A stretch of 64,000 nucleotides of DNA from Paraburkholderia sp. (GTDB taxonomy: Bacteria > Pseudomonadota > Gammaproteobacteria > Burkholderiales > Burkholderiaceae), in contig NZ_SCRP01000037.1 of NCBI RefSeq assembly GCF_004298475.1, forward strand, positions 39,138 to 103,137, written 5' to 3'. Below, in pieces: positions 24,336 through 34,012 of this stretch; the stretch's first letter is position 1; each line of letters starts with the position of its first letter. Both the position numbers and the translations under genes were made by a program. Under the pieces are notes generated by a model. That model had not been told where the DNA came from and made no database searches. It saw only the letters and a list, made by a program, of their open reading frames with translations.

Positions 24336-27300
24336 GGGACGGTTTCGAATCGGCTGGTTTCGCGCCTGGGTTCACGCTTGGGTTCGGATCGGACGGCGCG
24401 GGCGCGGCCCGCTGCGGCACGGGCGCTGCGGGCCCTGCGGACGGCACGACGGATGGCGAGGCGGACGCGCCTTCATCCGCGATCCGCGCCGCCTCGGCGA
24501 GCCCCTCGGCTTGCGCCGCCGCTTCTTCATCGGCGACATCGGCGGCGACGCCGGTCTCGACACCTTCATCGACGCCATCAGGCAGCGGCGGCGGCGACTC
24601 CACCGGCAGCGCGAACCAGAACGATGCGCCTTGCACGCGGCCTTCGGCATCGAGCCGATTCGCGGCGCCGATTGTACCGCCGTGCGCCTCGACAATCGCC
24701 CGGCAGATCGCGAGCCCCAGGCCGATGCCCGGCTTCGCCGATTCCTTCTCGCCGCGCGTGAATTTCTCGAAGACGCGCTCGCCCATGCCGGGCGGCAGGC
24801 CCGGCCCGCTGTCGTCGATCGTCACGCGCACGCACGGCTGGCCGCCCATCTCCACGCGGCGCGCGCCGATGGCGAGCGGCGTGTCGGGCGGCGTGTATTT
24901 CGCGGCGTTTTCGAGCAGATTCGAGAAGAGCCGCTCCATCAGCACGGCGTCGAGCTGCAGGAGCGGCAGCCCGGCTTCGAGCGCCACCTGCACCGGATGG
25001 TGCGCCAGCACGCGCCGGCACGCCGCGAGCGCCGCGCCCACCGTCTCTTCGAGCAGCGTCCACTGGCGGTTCAGCTTGAGGCTGCCGGCCTGCAGCCGCG
25101 CCATGTCGAGCAGGTTCGTGACGATGCCGGTCATGCGCAGCGCCTCGTCGTGGATCGCCTCGATCAGTTCCTCCGAACGCGCATCCGCAGGCGCGCCGGG
25201 CACCGGCTTTTGCGCGAGCATCGACGAGAACCCGACGATTGCCGTCAGCGGCGTGCGCAGATCGTGCGAGATGGCCGACAGGAGCGAATTGCGCAGCCGC
25301 TCCGACTCCATGTTGACGAGCGCGTCGCGTGCGATATCGACGTAGTGCACGCGCTCCAGCGCAAGCGCGATCTGCGCGGCGAACGCATCGAACATGCGCT
25401 GCTGCTCGGGCACCTGCAACTGGCGCGCATCGCGCGTGACGACGGCGAGCACGCCGCGCGTGCGCATCGGCGCCTTGAGCGGCTGATAGCGCGCAGCCGC
25501 CCCGGGCAGCGTGTCGGTGCCGCGGCCAGCGGGTTTTTGCTGGTCGTAGACCCACTGGCCCACGTCGAGATCGAGCTGCGCCGCGTCGAGCATGATCTGC
25601 GGATCGGGCTCCTCGATCTTCTGCTGCACCTTGTCCGCGCTGTCCGGCAGCAAAATCGCGACACGCGCGCCGAACACCTCGCTCACGTGGCGCAGGCCGA
25701 TCGCCACGATCTGCTCGGTCGTGAGCGCCGCAGCCAGTTCGCGCGCCATCGCATACATCGCGCCCGTGCGCTGCTCACGCCGCTGCGCGACACTCGCTTC
25801 GCGGCGCAGGCTCGACGTGAGGTGGCTGATGACGAGCGACGTGAGCAGCATGCCGACGAAGGTCAGCAGGTACTGCGTATCGGTCACGGAGAGCGACATG
25901 CGCGGCGGCACGAAGAAGAAGTCGAACGCCGCGACGCTCGCGAACGAGAGCAACACGCCGGGGCCGCGGCCGAGTCTGGTCGCCGTGAAGATCACGCCGA
26001 GCAGATACAGCATGACGAGATTGGTGAGGTCGATGCGATCGATCAACTGGCTCGCGACCAGCGTGACGCACGCACAGATCACGAGCGCCGCCGCATAGGC
26101 GCGCGGCGGCGAGCGGTGGCCGCTCTTTGCCGCCGTCGCGTCGCGCCAGGCGTTGGCGGCGCGCGCCGCGGCGCCCTCGCCCTGCGACTCGCGCGCGGTG
26201 GTGCCCGTAGTGCCCGTAGTGCCCGCCTCGCCCGCCATGGCGCGTACGAGCGTGAGATCGACGTCGCCCGCCTTTTCGGCGAGCCGCTCGCCGAACGGCC
26301 GGCGCAGCCAGCGTGAAACGCCCGTCCGCAACGAGCCGCCCGCAACGAGCTTCGACACGTTGCGCAGACGGGCGTAGCCCGCGAGCGTCGTCGCTGCGTC
26401 CTCGCCCGCGAGCGTTGCGGTCTCCGCGCCCATCTCGGCGGCGAGTTTCAGCGCGCCGAGCGTGCGTTCGCGAATCGCATCGGGCAGGCGCTGGAGTTTC
26501 GGCGTTTCGACGTAGACCGCGATCCAGTCGGCCTTCAGGCTCGTCGCGAGCCGCGCCGCCGCGCGCACGAGCGCGCTCGCCTCGGGACCGGGCCCGATGC
26601 ACACGAGCAGCCGCTCGCGCGCCTGCCAGACGTGCTGGATCGAGCGGTCGGCGCGGTACTCGCGCATCTGCGCGTCGACGCGGTCGGCGGTGCGGCGCAG
26701 CGCCAGTTCGCGCAGCGCGATCAGGTTGCCCTTGCGAAAGAAGTTGCGCACCGCGCGCTCGGCCTGCGCGGGCATGTACACCTTGCCGTCGCGCATGCGG
26801 TCGAGCAGCTCTTCGGCAGGCAGATCGACGAGCGTCACTTCGTCGGCGTGGTCGAACACGCGGTCGGGCACCGTCTCCCGGACGCGGATGCCCGTGATCT
26901 GCCCGACCACGTCATTGAGGCTTTCGAGGTGCTGGACGTTGACGGTCGTGTAGCAATCGATGCCCGCGTCGAGCAGTTCGTAGACGTCCTGCCAGCGCTT
27001 GAGGTGACGTGCGCCGGGCACGTTCGAGTGCGCGAGTTCGTCGACGAGGATCAGTTGCGGCTTGCGCGCGAGCGCGGCGTCGAGGTCGAACTCGGCGATC
27101 TGGCGGCCGCGCCAGGCGATCTGCGCGCGCGGCAGCACGTCGAAGCCGTCGATGAGCGCGGCGGTCTCGCTGCGCCCGTGCGTCTCGACAATGCCGACGA
27201 CGACGTCGATGCCCTCCTCCGCGCGGCGGCGCGCGGCCTGCAGCATCGCGTAGGTCTTGCCGACGCCCGCCGAGGCGCCGAAGAAAACCTTCAGCTTGCC

Positions 27301-27366
27301 GCGGCGGCGTTTTTCCTCGTCGCGCTGGAGGCGGTCGAGCAGTTCGTCGGGATCGGGGCGGTTCAT
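24328..27366 (-). CDS. kdpD: Sensor histidine kinase KdpD
   Basis: KdpD senses low potassium or turgor and phosphorylates KdpE. Domain order: N-terminal KdpD domain with Walker A GASAGVGKT (about residue 30) and LVDELAHSNVPG, a Usp-like domain, four membrane helices, GAF-like region, H-box AISHDLRTPLTAIVGFSS, and ATPase motifs NLLENAAKYTP and GLGLAICRAI. At 1012 residues it exceeds the usual 890-950. The excess is a Gly-Thr repeat insert (GTTGTTGTTA) before the membrane helices and a Pro/Ala/Ser-rich C-terminal tail of about 85 residues. Confidence 0.96.
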   Translation of the reverse strand: MNRPDPDELLDRLQRDEEKRRRGKLKVFFGASAGVGKTYAMLQAARRRAEEGIDVVVGIVETHGRSETAALIDGFDVLPRAQIAWRGRQIAEFDLDAALARKPQLILVDELAHSNVPGARHLKRWQDVYELLDAGIDCYTTVNVQHLESLNDVVGQITGIRVRETVPDRVFDHADEVTLVDLPAEELLDRMRDGKVYMPAQAERAVRNFFRKGNLIALRELALRRTADRVDAQMREYRADRSIQHVWQARERLLVCIGPGPEASALVRAAARLATSLKADWIAVYVETPKLQRLPDAIRERTLGALKLAAEMGAETATLAGEDAATTLAGYARLRNVSKLVAGGSLRTGVSRWLRRPFGERLAEKAGDVDLTLVRAMAGEAGTTGTTGTTARESQGEGAAARAANAWRDATAAKSGHRSPPRAYAAALVICACVTLVASQLIDRIDLTNLVMLYLLGVIFTATRLGRGPGVLLSFASVAAFDFFFVPPRMSLSVTDTQYLLTFVGMLLTSLVISHLTSSLRREASVAQRREQRTGAMYAMARELAAALTTEQIVAIGLRHVSEVFGARVAILLPDSADKVQQKIEEPDPQIMLDAAQLDLDVGQWVYDQQKPAGRGTDTLPGAAARYQPLKAPMRTRGVLAVVTRDARQLQVPEQQRMFDAFAAQIALALERVHYVDIARDALVNMESERLRNSLLSAISHDLRTPLTAIVGFSSMLAQKPVPGAPADARSEELIEAIHDEALRMTGIVTNLLDMARLQAGSLKLNRQWTLLEETVGAALAACRRVLAHHPVQVALEAGLPLLQLDAVLMERLFSNLLENAAKYTPPDTPLAIGARRVEMGGQPCVRVTIDDSGPGLPPGMGERVFEKFTRGEKESAKPGIGLGLAICRAIVEAHGGTIGAANRLDAEGRVQGASFWFALPVESPPPLPDGVDEGVETGVAADVADEEAAAQAEGLAEAARIADEGASASPSVVPSAGPAAPVPQRAAPAPSDPNPSVNPGAKPADSKPSHE
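26201..26227. repeat. Tandem 9-bp repeat inside kdpD
   Basis: Three copies of GTGCCCGTA or its near form encode the TTGTTGTTA insert of KdpD between the Usp-like region and the first membrane helix. It is in frame, so copy-number changes would only alter linker length. Confidence 0.7.
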
Positions 27367-27557
27367 GCGGACCGGGTCTCCGTGATGGGCGCCGCAGGCG
27401 CTTTCGATGCAGCCGCTTTCGATGCCGCGCTTGATGCAGCTTTCAATGCTTCAGCACTGCGAGACATGATGCTGATCGTCGCACCGCGCCACAAAAATGG
27501 CAAACCGCACCCAGCGTGAAGCGCGCGGCGTGCGCTCCGGTTCGTTGCACGGCTCAA
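27363..27557 (-). CDS. Possible small ORF bridging kdpC and kdpD
   Basis: A 64-codon frame fills the gap between kdpC and kdpD. It begins with TTG overlapping the kdpC stop (TTGA) and ends with TGA overlapping the kdpD ATG (ATGA). An internal ATG at 27467 would give 34 residues rich in Ala, Ser and Lys, encoded by near-repeats of GCATCGAAAGCG. It has no membrane segment and no recognised domain. It may simply keep ribosomes moving from kdpC to kdpD, or be non-coding spacer. Confidence 0.3.
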   Translation of the reverse strand: MSRATNRSARRALHAGCGLPFLWRGATISIMSRSAEALKAASSAASKAAASKAPAAPITETRSA

Positions 27558-28132
27558 CTGGCTGCTTTGCCGTTGAGCGCGAGGTTCAGCTCGAGCACGT
27601 TCACGCGCGGCTCGCCGAACACCCCGAACTGGCGCCCCTTCGTATAGCGGTCCACGAGCGCCTGCACGTCAACCGGGTTCAGGTGGCGCGCGCGCGCGAC
27701 GCGCTCCACCTGATACGCCGCCGCAGCCGGGGAAATCTCGGGATCGAGGCCGCTTGCCGACGACGTCACGAGGTCCGCCGGGATCGGCCTGGAAACATCG
27801 CTGCCCGCAGCCTTGAGCGCGGCGATGCGGCCTTTGACCTCGTCGGCGAGCGCCGGGTTGGTCGGGCCGAGGTTCGAGCCGCCGGAACCCGTCGCGTTGT
27901 ACGGATTCGGCGACGTGGCCGAGAGGCGGCCCCAGAAGTACTGCGGCGCGTCGAACTGCTGGCCGATCAGCTCGGACCCGGCCACCTTGCCGTCGGCAAC
28001 GATCAGGCTGCCGTTGGCCGCGCGGTGAAACGCCGCCTGGCCGAATGCCGTCATCACGGCCGGATACGCGAGACCCGTGATCGCCGTCAGCACGGCGAAG
28101 ATCACGATCAGCGGACGAAACAGCGATTTCAT
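27554..28132 (-). CDS. kdpC: Potassium-transporting ATPase subunit C
   Basis: A 192-residue subunit with one N-terminal membrane helix (about residues 10-30) and a periplasmic domain. [26 protein letters not shown] and the [11 protein letters not shown] segment are typical. KdpC stabilises the complex and raises ATP affinity of KdpB. It lies 49 bases after kdpB. Confidence 0.96.
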   Translation of the reverse strand: MKSLFRPLIVIFAVLTAITGLAYPAVMTAFGQAAFHRAANGSLIVADGKVAGSELIGQQFDAPQYFWGRLSATSPNPYNATGSGGSNLGPTNPALADEVKGRIAALKAAGSDVSRPIPADLVTSSASGLDPEISPAAAAYQVERVARARHLNPVDVQALVDRYTKGRQFGVFGEPRVNVLELNLALNGKAAS

Positions 28133-28181
28133 GTTCTTTCCCGAATGTTCATCGAATAGCTCATAAACAAGCGCGTGCGGA

Positions 28182-30296
28182 TCAGACCCAGCCGAACGCG
28201 GCGAGCACCATGTCGATCAGCTTGATCCCGACGAACGGCACGAGAATCCCGCCCAGGCCGTAGATCAGCAGATTGCGGCGCAACAGGATCGCGGCGCCGA
28301 GCGGCCGGTACTTCACGCCCTTCAGCGCGAGCGGAATCAGCAGCACGATGATGAGCGCGTTGAAGATCACCGCCGAGAGAATCGCCGAAGCCGGCGTCGC
28401 GAGATGCATCACGTTGAGCGCGTTCAGCTGCGGATACGTGGTCGCGAACGCCGCCGGGATGATCGCGAAGTACTTCGCGAGGTCGTTGGCAATCGAGAAC
28501 GTCGTGAGCGAGCCGCGCGTCATGAGCATCTGCTTGCCGATCTCGACGATCTCGATGAGCTTCGTCGGGTTCGAATCGAGGTCGACCATGTTGCCCGCTT
28601 CCTTCGCGGCCTGGGTGCCCGTGTTCATCGCCACCGCGACGTCGGCCTGCGCGAGCGCCGGAGCGTCGTTCGTGCCGTCGCCGGTCATCGCCACGAGCTT
28701 GCCCTGCGCCTGGTGTTCGCGGATCGTCGCGAGCTTCGTCTCGGGCGTTGCCTGCGCGAGGAAGTCGTCCACGCCCGCTTCGGCTGCAATGGCCGCCGCC
28801 GTCAGCCGGTTGTCGCCCGTGACCATCACGGTCTTGATGCCCATCTTGCGCAGTTCGGCGAAGCGCTCCTTGATGCCGCCCTTCACCACGTCCTTCAGTT
28901 CGATCACGCCGAGCACCTGCGCCGCGCCATCCTGCGGGCGATGCGCGACGACGAGCGGCGTGCTGCCGCGACGCGCGACGTCGTCCACAGCCGTATCGAC
29001 TTCAGCCGGGAAGCGCCCGCCGTGGGAGTCGACGTAGTGCTTGAGCGCATCGGCCGCGCCCTTGCGGATCTCGCGGCCCGGCGTACCTGCGGCCGTCCCG
29101 TTGGGATGCAGATCCACGCCGCTCATGCGCGTTTGCGCGCTGAACGAGAGAAACACCGGATGGAGCGTGCCCATGTCGCGCTGGCGAATATTGAAGCGCT
29201 GCTTCGCGAGCACGACGATACTGCGGCCTTCCGGCGTTTCGTCGGCGAGCGAGGCGAGTTGCGCCGCATCCGCGAGGGTTTCTTCGGTCACGCCCGGAGC
29301 GGCAATGAACGCCGACGCCTGGCGATTGCCGAGCGTGATCGTGCCGGTCTTGTCGAGCAGCAGCACGTCCACGTCGCCCGCGGCTTCCACGGCGCGGCCC
29401 GACGTGGCGATCACGTTGGCCTGCATCATGCGGCTCATGCCCGCCACGCCAATCGCCGAAAGCAGCCCGCCGATGGTGGTCGGAATCAGGCACACGAGCA
29501 GTGCGACGAGCGCGGTGATCGTGACGACGTGGCCCGCCTTCGTCGCTTCGACCGAGAACATCGAGAACGGCAGCAGCGTCGCCGTCGCGAGCAGCAGGAC
29601 GATTGTGAGCGCAACGAGCAGGATCGTGAGCGCGATCTCGTTCGGCGTCTTCTTGCGCTTCGCGCCTTCGACCATCGCGATCATGCGGTCGAGGAACGCT
29701 TCGCCGGGGTTCGCCGTGACGCGCACGACGATCCAGTCGGAGAGCACGCGCGTGCCGCCCGTCACCGAAGAAAAATCGCCGCCCGACTCGCGGATCACCG
29801 GCGCGGATTCGCCGGTAATGGCCGATTCGTCCACCGAGGCGACGCCTTCGATCACTTCGCCGTCGGCCGGGATCGTATCGCCCGTTTCCACGAGCACCAC
29901 GTCGCCGCGACGCAGATCGGTCGCGGTCATGATGCGGATCGGCGCTTTCGGATGCGGCTCGTTGAGCTTCTTCGCCATGACGTCGCGCTTGGCCTGGCGC
30001 AGCGACGCGGCCTGCGCCTTCGAGCGCCCTTCCGCGAGCGCTTCGGCGAAGTTCGCGAAGAGGACCGTGAACCACAGCCACAGCGCGATGGCGAGAATGA
30101 AGCCCTGCGGCGCCTCGGCCTGGCCGTTGAGCGCGGCGATCCACAGGATCGTTGTCAGCACGCTGCCGACGTACACGCAGAACATCACCGGGTTGCGAAG
30201 CTGGGTGCGCGGCGTGAGTTTTTTGAACGAGTCCACGATGGCCGGGCGCAGCAGCGCCGGATCGAACATGGACCGTGTAGCACTATGTTGATTCAT
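28182..30296 (-). CDS. kdpB: Potassium-transporting P-type ATPase subunit B
   Basis: The 704-residue ATPase subunit energises potassium uptake. The phosphorylation site is [10 protein letters not shown], the actuator loop is [12 protein letters not shown], and [15 protein letters not shown] is the hinge motif. Seven membrane helices can be placed. The conserved TGE and the Ser of TGES, the inhibitory phosphorylation site known in E. coli KdpB, are present. It begins 16 bases after kdpA. Confidence 0.98.
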   Translation of the reverse strand: MNQHSATRSMFDPALLRPAIVDSFKKLTPRTQLRNPVMFCVYVGSVLTTILWIAALNGQAEAPQGFILAIALWLWFTVLFANFAEALAEGRSKAQAASLRQAKRDVMAKKLNEPHPKAPIRIMTATDLRRGDVVLVETGDTIPADGEVIEGVASVDESAITGESAPVIRESGGDFSSVTGGTRVLSDWIVVRVTANPGEAFLDRMIAMVEGAKRKKTPNEIALTILLVALTIVLLLATATLLPFSMFSVEATKAGHVVTITALVALLVCLIPTTIGGLLSAIGVAGMSRMMQANVIATSGRAVEAAGDVDVLLLDKTGTITLGNRQASAFIAAPGVTEETLADAAQLASLADETPEGRSIVVLAKQRFNIRQRDMGTLHPVFLSFSAQTRMSGVDLHPNGTAAGTPGREIRKGAADALKHYVDSHGGRFPAEVDTAVDDVARRGSTPLVVAHRPQDGAAQVLGVIELKDVVKGGIKERFAELRKMGIKTVMVTGDNRLTAAAIAAEAGVDDFLAQATPETKLATIREHQAQGKLVAMTGDGTNDAPALAQADVAVAMNTGTQAAKEAGNMVDLDSNPTKLIEIVEIGKQMLMTRGSLTTFSIANDLAKYFAIIPAAFATTYPQLNALNVMHLATPASAILSAVIFNALIIVLLIPLALKGVKYRPLGAAILLRRNLLIYGLGGILVPFVGIKLIDMVLAAFGWV

Positions 30297-30312
30297 GTTG
30301 GTGAAGTCCTGT

Positions 30313-32118
30313 TCAATGCACGCCCATCATGATCAGATGCTCGACGCCGGGGCCGAGGGCGAGCGCGGGCACGTAGGTCAGCGCGCCGACGAGCAGCACG
30401 GTGCCGAGCAGCAGCACGACGAAGAGCGGTCCGTGCGTGGGCAGCGTGCCGCCGGTTTCGGCGAGACGCTTCTTGCTGGCGAGCGAGCCCGCGATGGCGA
30501 GCACCGGCACGATGGTGCCGAAGCGGCCGAACCACATGGCGATGGCGAGCATCCAGTTATAGAACGGCGTATTCACCGTGAGGCCCGCGAAGGCGCTGCC
30601 GTTGTTGTTCGCCGCCGAGCTGAACGCATAGAGAATCTCCGAGAAGCCATGCGTGCCCGGATTGGCGATGCCCGCCTTGCCCGCGTCGGCGAGCACGGCA
30701 ATCGAAGTGCCGAGCAGCACGAGCATCGGCGTGAGCAGCACGACGATCGAGACCATCTTCATCTCGAACGACTCGATCTTCTTGCCGACGTATTCGGGCG
30801 TGCGGCCAATCATCAGCCCCGCGACGAACACCGCGAGCAGCGCGAACACGAGCATGCCGTAGAGCCCCGAGCCGACGCCGCCGAAGATCACTTCGCCGAG
30901 CTGGATGAAGAGCATCGGAACCAGGCCGCCGAGCGGCGTGAGCGAGTCATGCATCGCATTCACGGCGCCGCACGACGCAGCGGTGGTCGCGACCACGAAG
31001 ATGCTGGTCTGCGCGATGCCAAAGCGCGTCTCCTTGCCTTCCATGTTGCCGCCCGCCTGCAGCAGGCTCGCGTGCTGATCGACGTTGAGCGACGTGAAGA
31101 GCGGATTGCCCGCCTGTTCCGCACCGAGTTCGACGCCCACGGCCAGCACGAAGGCAATCGTCATGACGGCGAGCACCGCGATGCCCTGGCGCCGGTCGCC
31201 CACGACGTTGCCGAACACGAGACAGAGCGCCGCCGGAATGATCAGGATGGCCAACATCTCGACGACGTTCGAGAACGGCGTCGGGTTTTCGTACGGATGC
31301 GCCGAGTTCGCGTTGAAGAAGCCGCCGCCGTTGGTGCCGAGCATCTTGATCGCGACCTGCGAAGCGGCCGGGCCCATGGCGATGGTCTGCGTGGCGACCT
31401 TCGTATCGACCGTGACGGCGTTACCCTGCGCGTCCTTCACGGGAGTGCCCTGCGCGTCGAGCTTCGGCGCCGCGTACGTGGTGGTTTGAAGCACCGGCAC
31501 GTCCTGATACGCCTTGAAGTTCTGGATCATGCCCTGGCTCATCAGGAGCGCGGCGATGACCGCCGCCATCGGCACGAGCACGTAGAGCGTGGTACGCGTG
31601 AGATCGACCCAGAAGTTGCCGATGGTCTGCATCGAGTGGCGGGCAAAACCGCGGATCAGCGCGATCACGACCACGATGCCCGTCGCCGCCGAAAGGAAGT
31701 TCTGCACGGTGAGACCGAGCATCTGCGTGAGGTAGCTCACGGTCTGCTCGGGCGTGTAGTCCTGCCAGTTCGTGTTGGTGACGAAGCTCACAGCCGTGTT
31801 GAACGCGCCGTCCACGGTCATCGGGCCGAACCGCTGCGGATTGCCCGGCAGCCAGCCCTGGATGCGCAGCAGCACGTAAAGAAACACCGCGCCGAGCACG
31901 TTGAACGCGATCGTGGCGAGCGCGTAGCGCTTCCAGTTCATCTCCGCTTGCGGATCGACGCCCGCGATGCGATAGAGCAGATTTTCGAGCGGCGCGAACA
32001 GGCGCACGACGCGCGAGCGTCCGTCGAGGACCCGCGTGATATAGCCCGCGACCGGCACGGCGAGCGCGAGCAGGACGACGAGGAAAATGCCGGTCTGCAG
32101 CAAGTTGCTGGCGTTCAT
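30313..32118 (-). CDS. kdpA: Potassium-transporting ATPase subunit A
   Basis: The 601-residue channel-like subunit has four M1PM2 repeats. The first selectivity loop contains [14 protein letters not shown] and another contains [19 protein letters not shown], as in E. coli. [23 protein letters not shown] starts the first helix. The ATG at 32118 has GGAGGATAT upstream and overlaps the kdpF stop (ATGA). Confidence 0.97.
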   Translation of the reverse strand: MNASNLLQTGIFLVVLLALAVPVAGYITRVLDGRSRVVRLFAPLENLLYRIAGVDPQAEMNWKRYALATIAFNVLGAVFLYVLLRIQGWLPGNPQRFGPMTVDGAFNTAVSFVTNTNWQDYTPEQTVSYLTQMLGLTVQNFLSAATGIVVVIALIRGFARHSMQTIGNFWVDLTRTTLYVLVPMAAVIAALLMSQGMIQNFKAYQDVPVLQTTTYAAPKLDAQGTPVKDAQGNAVTVDTKVATQTIAMGPAASQVAIKMLGTNGGGFFNANSAHPYENPTPFSNVVEMLAILIIPAALCLVFGNVVGDRRQGIAVLAVMTIAFVLAVGVELGAEQAGNPLFTSLNVDQHASLLQAGGNMEGKETRFGIAQTSIFVVATTAASCGAVNAMHDSLTPLGGLVPMLFIQLGEVIFGGVGSGLYGMLVFALLAVFVAGLMIGRTPEYVGKKIESFEMKMVSIVVLLTPMLVLLGTSIAVLADAGKAGIANPGTHGFSEILYAFSSAANNNGSAFAGLTVNTPFYNWMLAIAMWFGRFGTIVPVLAIAGSLASKKRLAETGGTLPTHGPLFVVLLLGTVLLVGALTYVPALALGPGVEHLIMMGVH

Positions 32119-32207
32119 TCGATATCCTCCGCGCGCAGGAGCGCGTAGATGAGATAGCCGAACAGCAACAGCGTTGCCGTACCCGACAGCCACAGGACCC
32201 AGGTCAT
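32115..32207 (-). CDS. kdpF: Potassium-transporting ATPase subunit F
   Basis: A 30-residue single-helix peptide: [20 protein letters not shown] then [10 protein letters not shown]. The hydrophobic core and the ending ALLRAE match KdpF, which associates with KdpA. The gene is too short for most automatic calls. Its start overlaps the stop of another small membrane ORF and its stop overlaps the kdpA start, so all three are coupled. Confidence 0.92.
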   Translation of the reverse strand: MTWVLWLSGTATLLLFGYLIYALLRAEDIE

Positions 32208-32320
32208 GAGCGGGCTCCCCGCTCGCCGCGCCCGTACTGCATGAGCTTCTCGCAGCCGGCGAGCAACGCGTAGGTGAGCCCCGCGAACACCGCCAGCCCC
32301 CCGATGCACAGCACGTCCAT
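32204..32320 (-). CDS. Small membrane protein upstream of kdpF
   Basis: A 38-residue ORF starting [20 protein letters not shown], followed by [10 protein letters not shown] and a basic tail. It is one predicted membrane helix with a short cytoplasmic end. GGAG lies nine bases before the ATG at 32320; an in-frame ATG at 32335 is a weaker alternative. Its stop overlaps the kdpF ATG. Similar unnamed short ORFs occur before kdpF in other proteobacterial Kdp operons, to my knowledge without an assigned role. Co-translation suggests an accessory subunit. Confidence 0.65.
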   Translation of the reverse strand: MDVLCIGGLAVFAGLTYALLAGCEKLMQYGRGERGARS

Positions 32321-32383
32321 TGTCGTGTTCTCCATTGACCGATTTCAGATGGAGAACAGTACGGGTTTGCGCGTCAAGAACGG

Positions 32384-32421
32384 ATTAAAGGTCGCGGGAT
32401 GCCCGTAAAAAACGCGTAAAC
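32384..32421 (-). promoter_or_regulatory. kdp promoter with KdpE-like T-rich box
   Basis: On the minus strand 32421-32401 holds a 21-base element, GTTTACGCG followed by TTTTTTACGGGC, that recalls the T-rich KdpE site of E. coli kdp. TTTAAT (32389-32384) lies 17 bases after the six-T run and could be the -10. The lack of a proper -35 fits an activator-dependent promoter. The site is about 65 bases before the first small ORF. Confidence 0.5.
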
Positions 32422-32441
32422 ACGCACGCGGCGAGCGCATG

Positions 32442-32475
32442 AAAAAAGGCGCGCAAGCGAGGCTTGCGCGCCTTT
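32442..32475 (-). terminator. Terminator after the quinone oxidoreductase gene
   Basis: An 11-bp stem (AGGCGCGCAAG/CTTGCGCGCCT) is followed on the minus strand by six T residues, 30 bases after the oxidoreductase stop. It separates that gene from the kdp promoter. Confidence 0.9.
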
Positions 32476-32504
32476 ACCGTGAAAGACACCCGCGGCGGGG
32501 GCGA

Positions 32505-33479
32505 TCAGGGAATGAGGATGGTCGAGCCGGTGGTGCGGCGCGCTTCGAGATCGGCGTGCACCTGCGCGACGTCCTTGAGCGCATAGCGCTGGTTGATCGA
32601 CGTCTTCACCTTGCCCGAAGCGACGACATCGAAGAGTTCGGCGGCCATGCGCTCGTAGTCGGCGCGTTTGGCCATATAGGTGAAGAGCGTCGGGCGCGTG
32701 AAGAAGAGCGAGCCGCGTCCGGCGAATTCGGACGAATCGATCGGCGGCAGCGGACCCGACGCATTGCCGAAGCTCACGAAGAGACCGAGCGGCGCGAGAC
32801 AGTCGAGCGACTTTGCAAACGTGTCCTTGCCGATCGAGTCGTACACCACCGGCACGCCCGCGCCTTGCGTAATGTCGCGCACGCGCGTGGCGAAATCCTC
32901 GCGCGTGTACACGATCGGGTAATCGCAGCCGTGCGCTTTCGCGATCTGCGCCTTCTCGTCGGAACTCACGGTGCCGATCACCGTCGCGCCGAGCGCCTTC
33001 GCCCACTGGCACACAAACAGTCCGACGCCGCCTGCGGCGGCCTGGATCAGGATCGTGTCGCCCGCCTTCACGGGATACGTGCGGCGCAGCAGATATTGCG
33101 CGGTGAGGCCCTGAAGCATGATCGATGCCGCGGCCTCGTCGCTGATCGCATCGGGCAGGCGGATCAGCTGATCGGCGCGCAGCACGCGCTCCTCGGCATA
33201 CGCGCCCGGCGGCCGCGCCACGTACGCGACGCGGTCGCCCACCTTGAGGTCCGTCACGCCGGGGCCGAGCGCCGACACCACGCCGGCCGCCTCCATGCCG
33301 AGCCCGGCGGGCAGCGGCTGCGGATAAAGACCGGTGCGGAAATACACGTCGATATAGTTGAGCCCGCACGCAGTCTGCCTGAGCCGCACCTGGCCCTCGC
33401 CCGGCTCGCCCACGTCGACATCCACCCACTTCATGACTTCGGGGCCGCCGGTCTGCTCGATTCGGATTGCCTTGCTCAT
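32505..33479 (-). CDS. Quinone oxidoreductase (zeta-crystallin-like)
   Basis: A 324-residue NADPH-dependent reductase of the medium-chain family without zinc ligands. CGLNYIDVYFRTGLYPQPLP is the family signature near residue 40. The Rossmann motif is AAAGGVGLFVCQWAK (about residue 148). It reduces quinones or alkenals by one or two electrons. The start at 33479 follows AAGGAGACA. It is close to E. coli QorA in length and motifs. Confidence 0.93.
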   Translation of the reverse strand: MSKAIRIEQTGGPEVMKWVDVDVGEPGEGQVRLRQTACGLNYIDVYFRTGLYPQPLPAGLGMEAAGVVSALGPGVTDLKVGDRVAYVARPPGAYAEERVLRADQLIRLPDAISDEAAASIMLQGLTAQYLLRRTYPVKAGDTILIQAAAGGVGLFVCQWAKALGATVIGTVSSDEKAQIAKAHGCDYPIVYTREDFATRVRDITQGAGVPVVYDSIGKDTFAKSLDCLAPLGLFVSFGNASGPLPPIDSSEFAGRGSLFFTRPTLFTYMAKRADYERMAAELFDVVASGKVKTSINQRYALKDVAQVHADLEARRTTGSTILIP

Positions 33480-33555
33480 CGTGTCTCCTTGTTGTGTTGA
33501 TCGCGCCGCAGCTTGATGGCGGCGCTTCGGTGCGCTTCGGTGCGCTGCGGGCCGC

Positions 33556-33945
33556 TCAGGCCGCGCCCGAAACACGCACCTTGAGCGCGTCGAGAATCAT
33601 GCGCGCCGTCGCGATATTCGTTGCGCACGGCACGTTGTGCACGTCGCACGCGCGCACGAGTGCGTTGATGTCCGGTTCGTGCGGCTGCGGCGTCATCGGG
33701 TCGCGCAGGAAAATCACCATGTCGACGCGGCCCTCGGCAAGCTGCGCACCGATCTGCAGATCGCCGCCGTGCGGGCCGGAGAGCATGCGCTCGACGTTCA
33801 GCCCGTGCGCGGCCTCGATGCGCGAACCGGTCGTGCCCGTCGCGATGAGCTCGCAGTGACGCAGCGTATCGGCGAATTCGCCGGCCAGTTTGACGATGTC
33901 GTCTTTCTTGTGGTCGTGCGCGATCAGCGCGACGCGAGTTGCCAT
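33556..33945 (-). CDS. mgsA: Methylglyoxal synthase
   Basis: A 129-residue enzyme converting dihydroxyacetone phosphate to methylglyoxal and phosphate. The phosphate loop is ATGTTGSRI, the catalytic Asp is in IFLRDPM, and [13 protein letters not shown] is conserved. The active-site His is in VHNVPCATN. Methylglyoxal synthesis relieves sugar-phosphate stress, and the neighbouring quinone oxidoreductase could act on reactive carbonyls, though that link is inference. The gap between the genes is 76 bases. Confidence 0.96.
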   Translation of the reverse strand: MATRVALIAHDHKKDDIVKLAGEFADTLRHCELIATGTTGSRIEAAHGLNVERMLSGPHGGDLQIGAQLAEGRVDMVIFLRDPMTPQPHEPDINALVRACDVHNVPCATNIATARMILDALKVRVSGAA

Positions 33946-34012
33946 GACTTCGGTGCTCCTTCGTTTCAGGTGGTCAAGGTACGCCGGAAATTACGACTCA
34001 GTAGGTGCCCGC

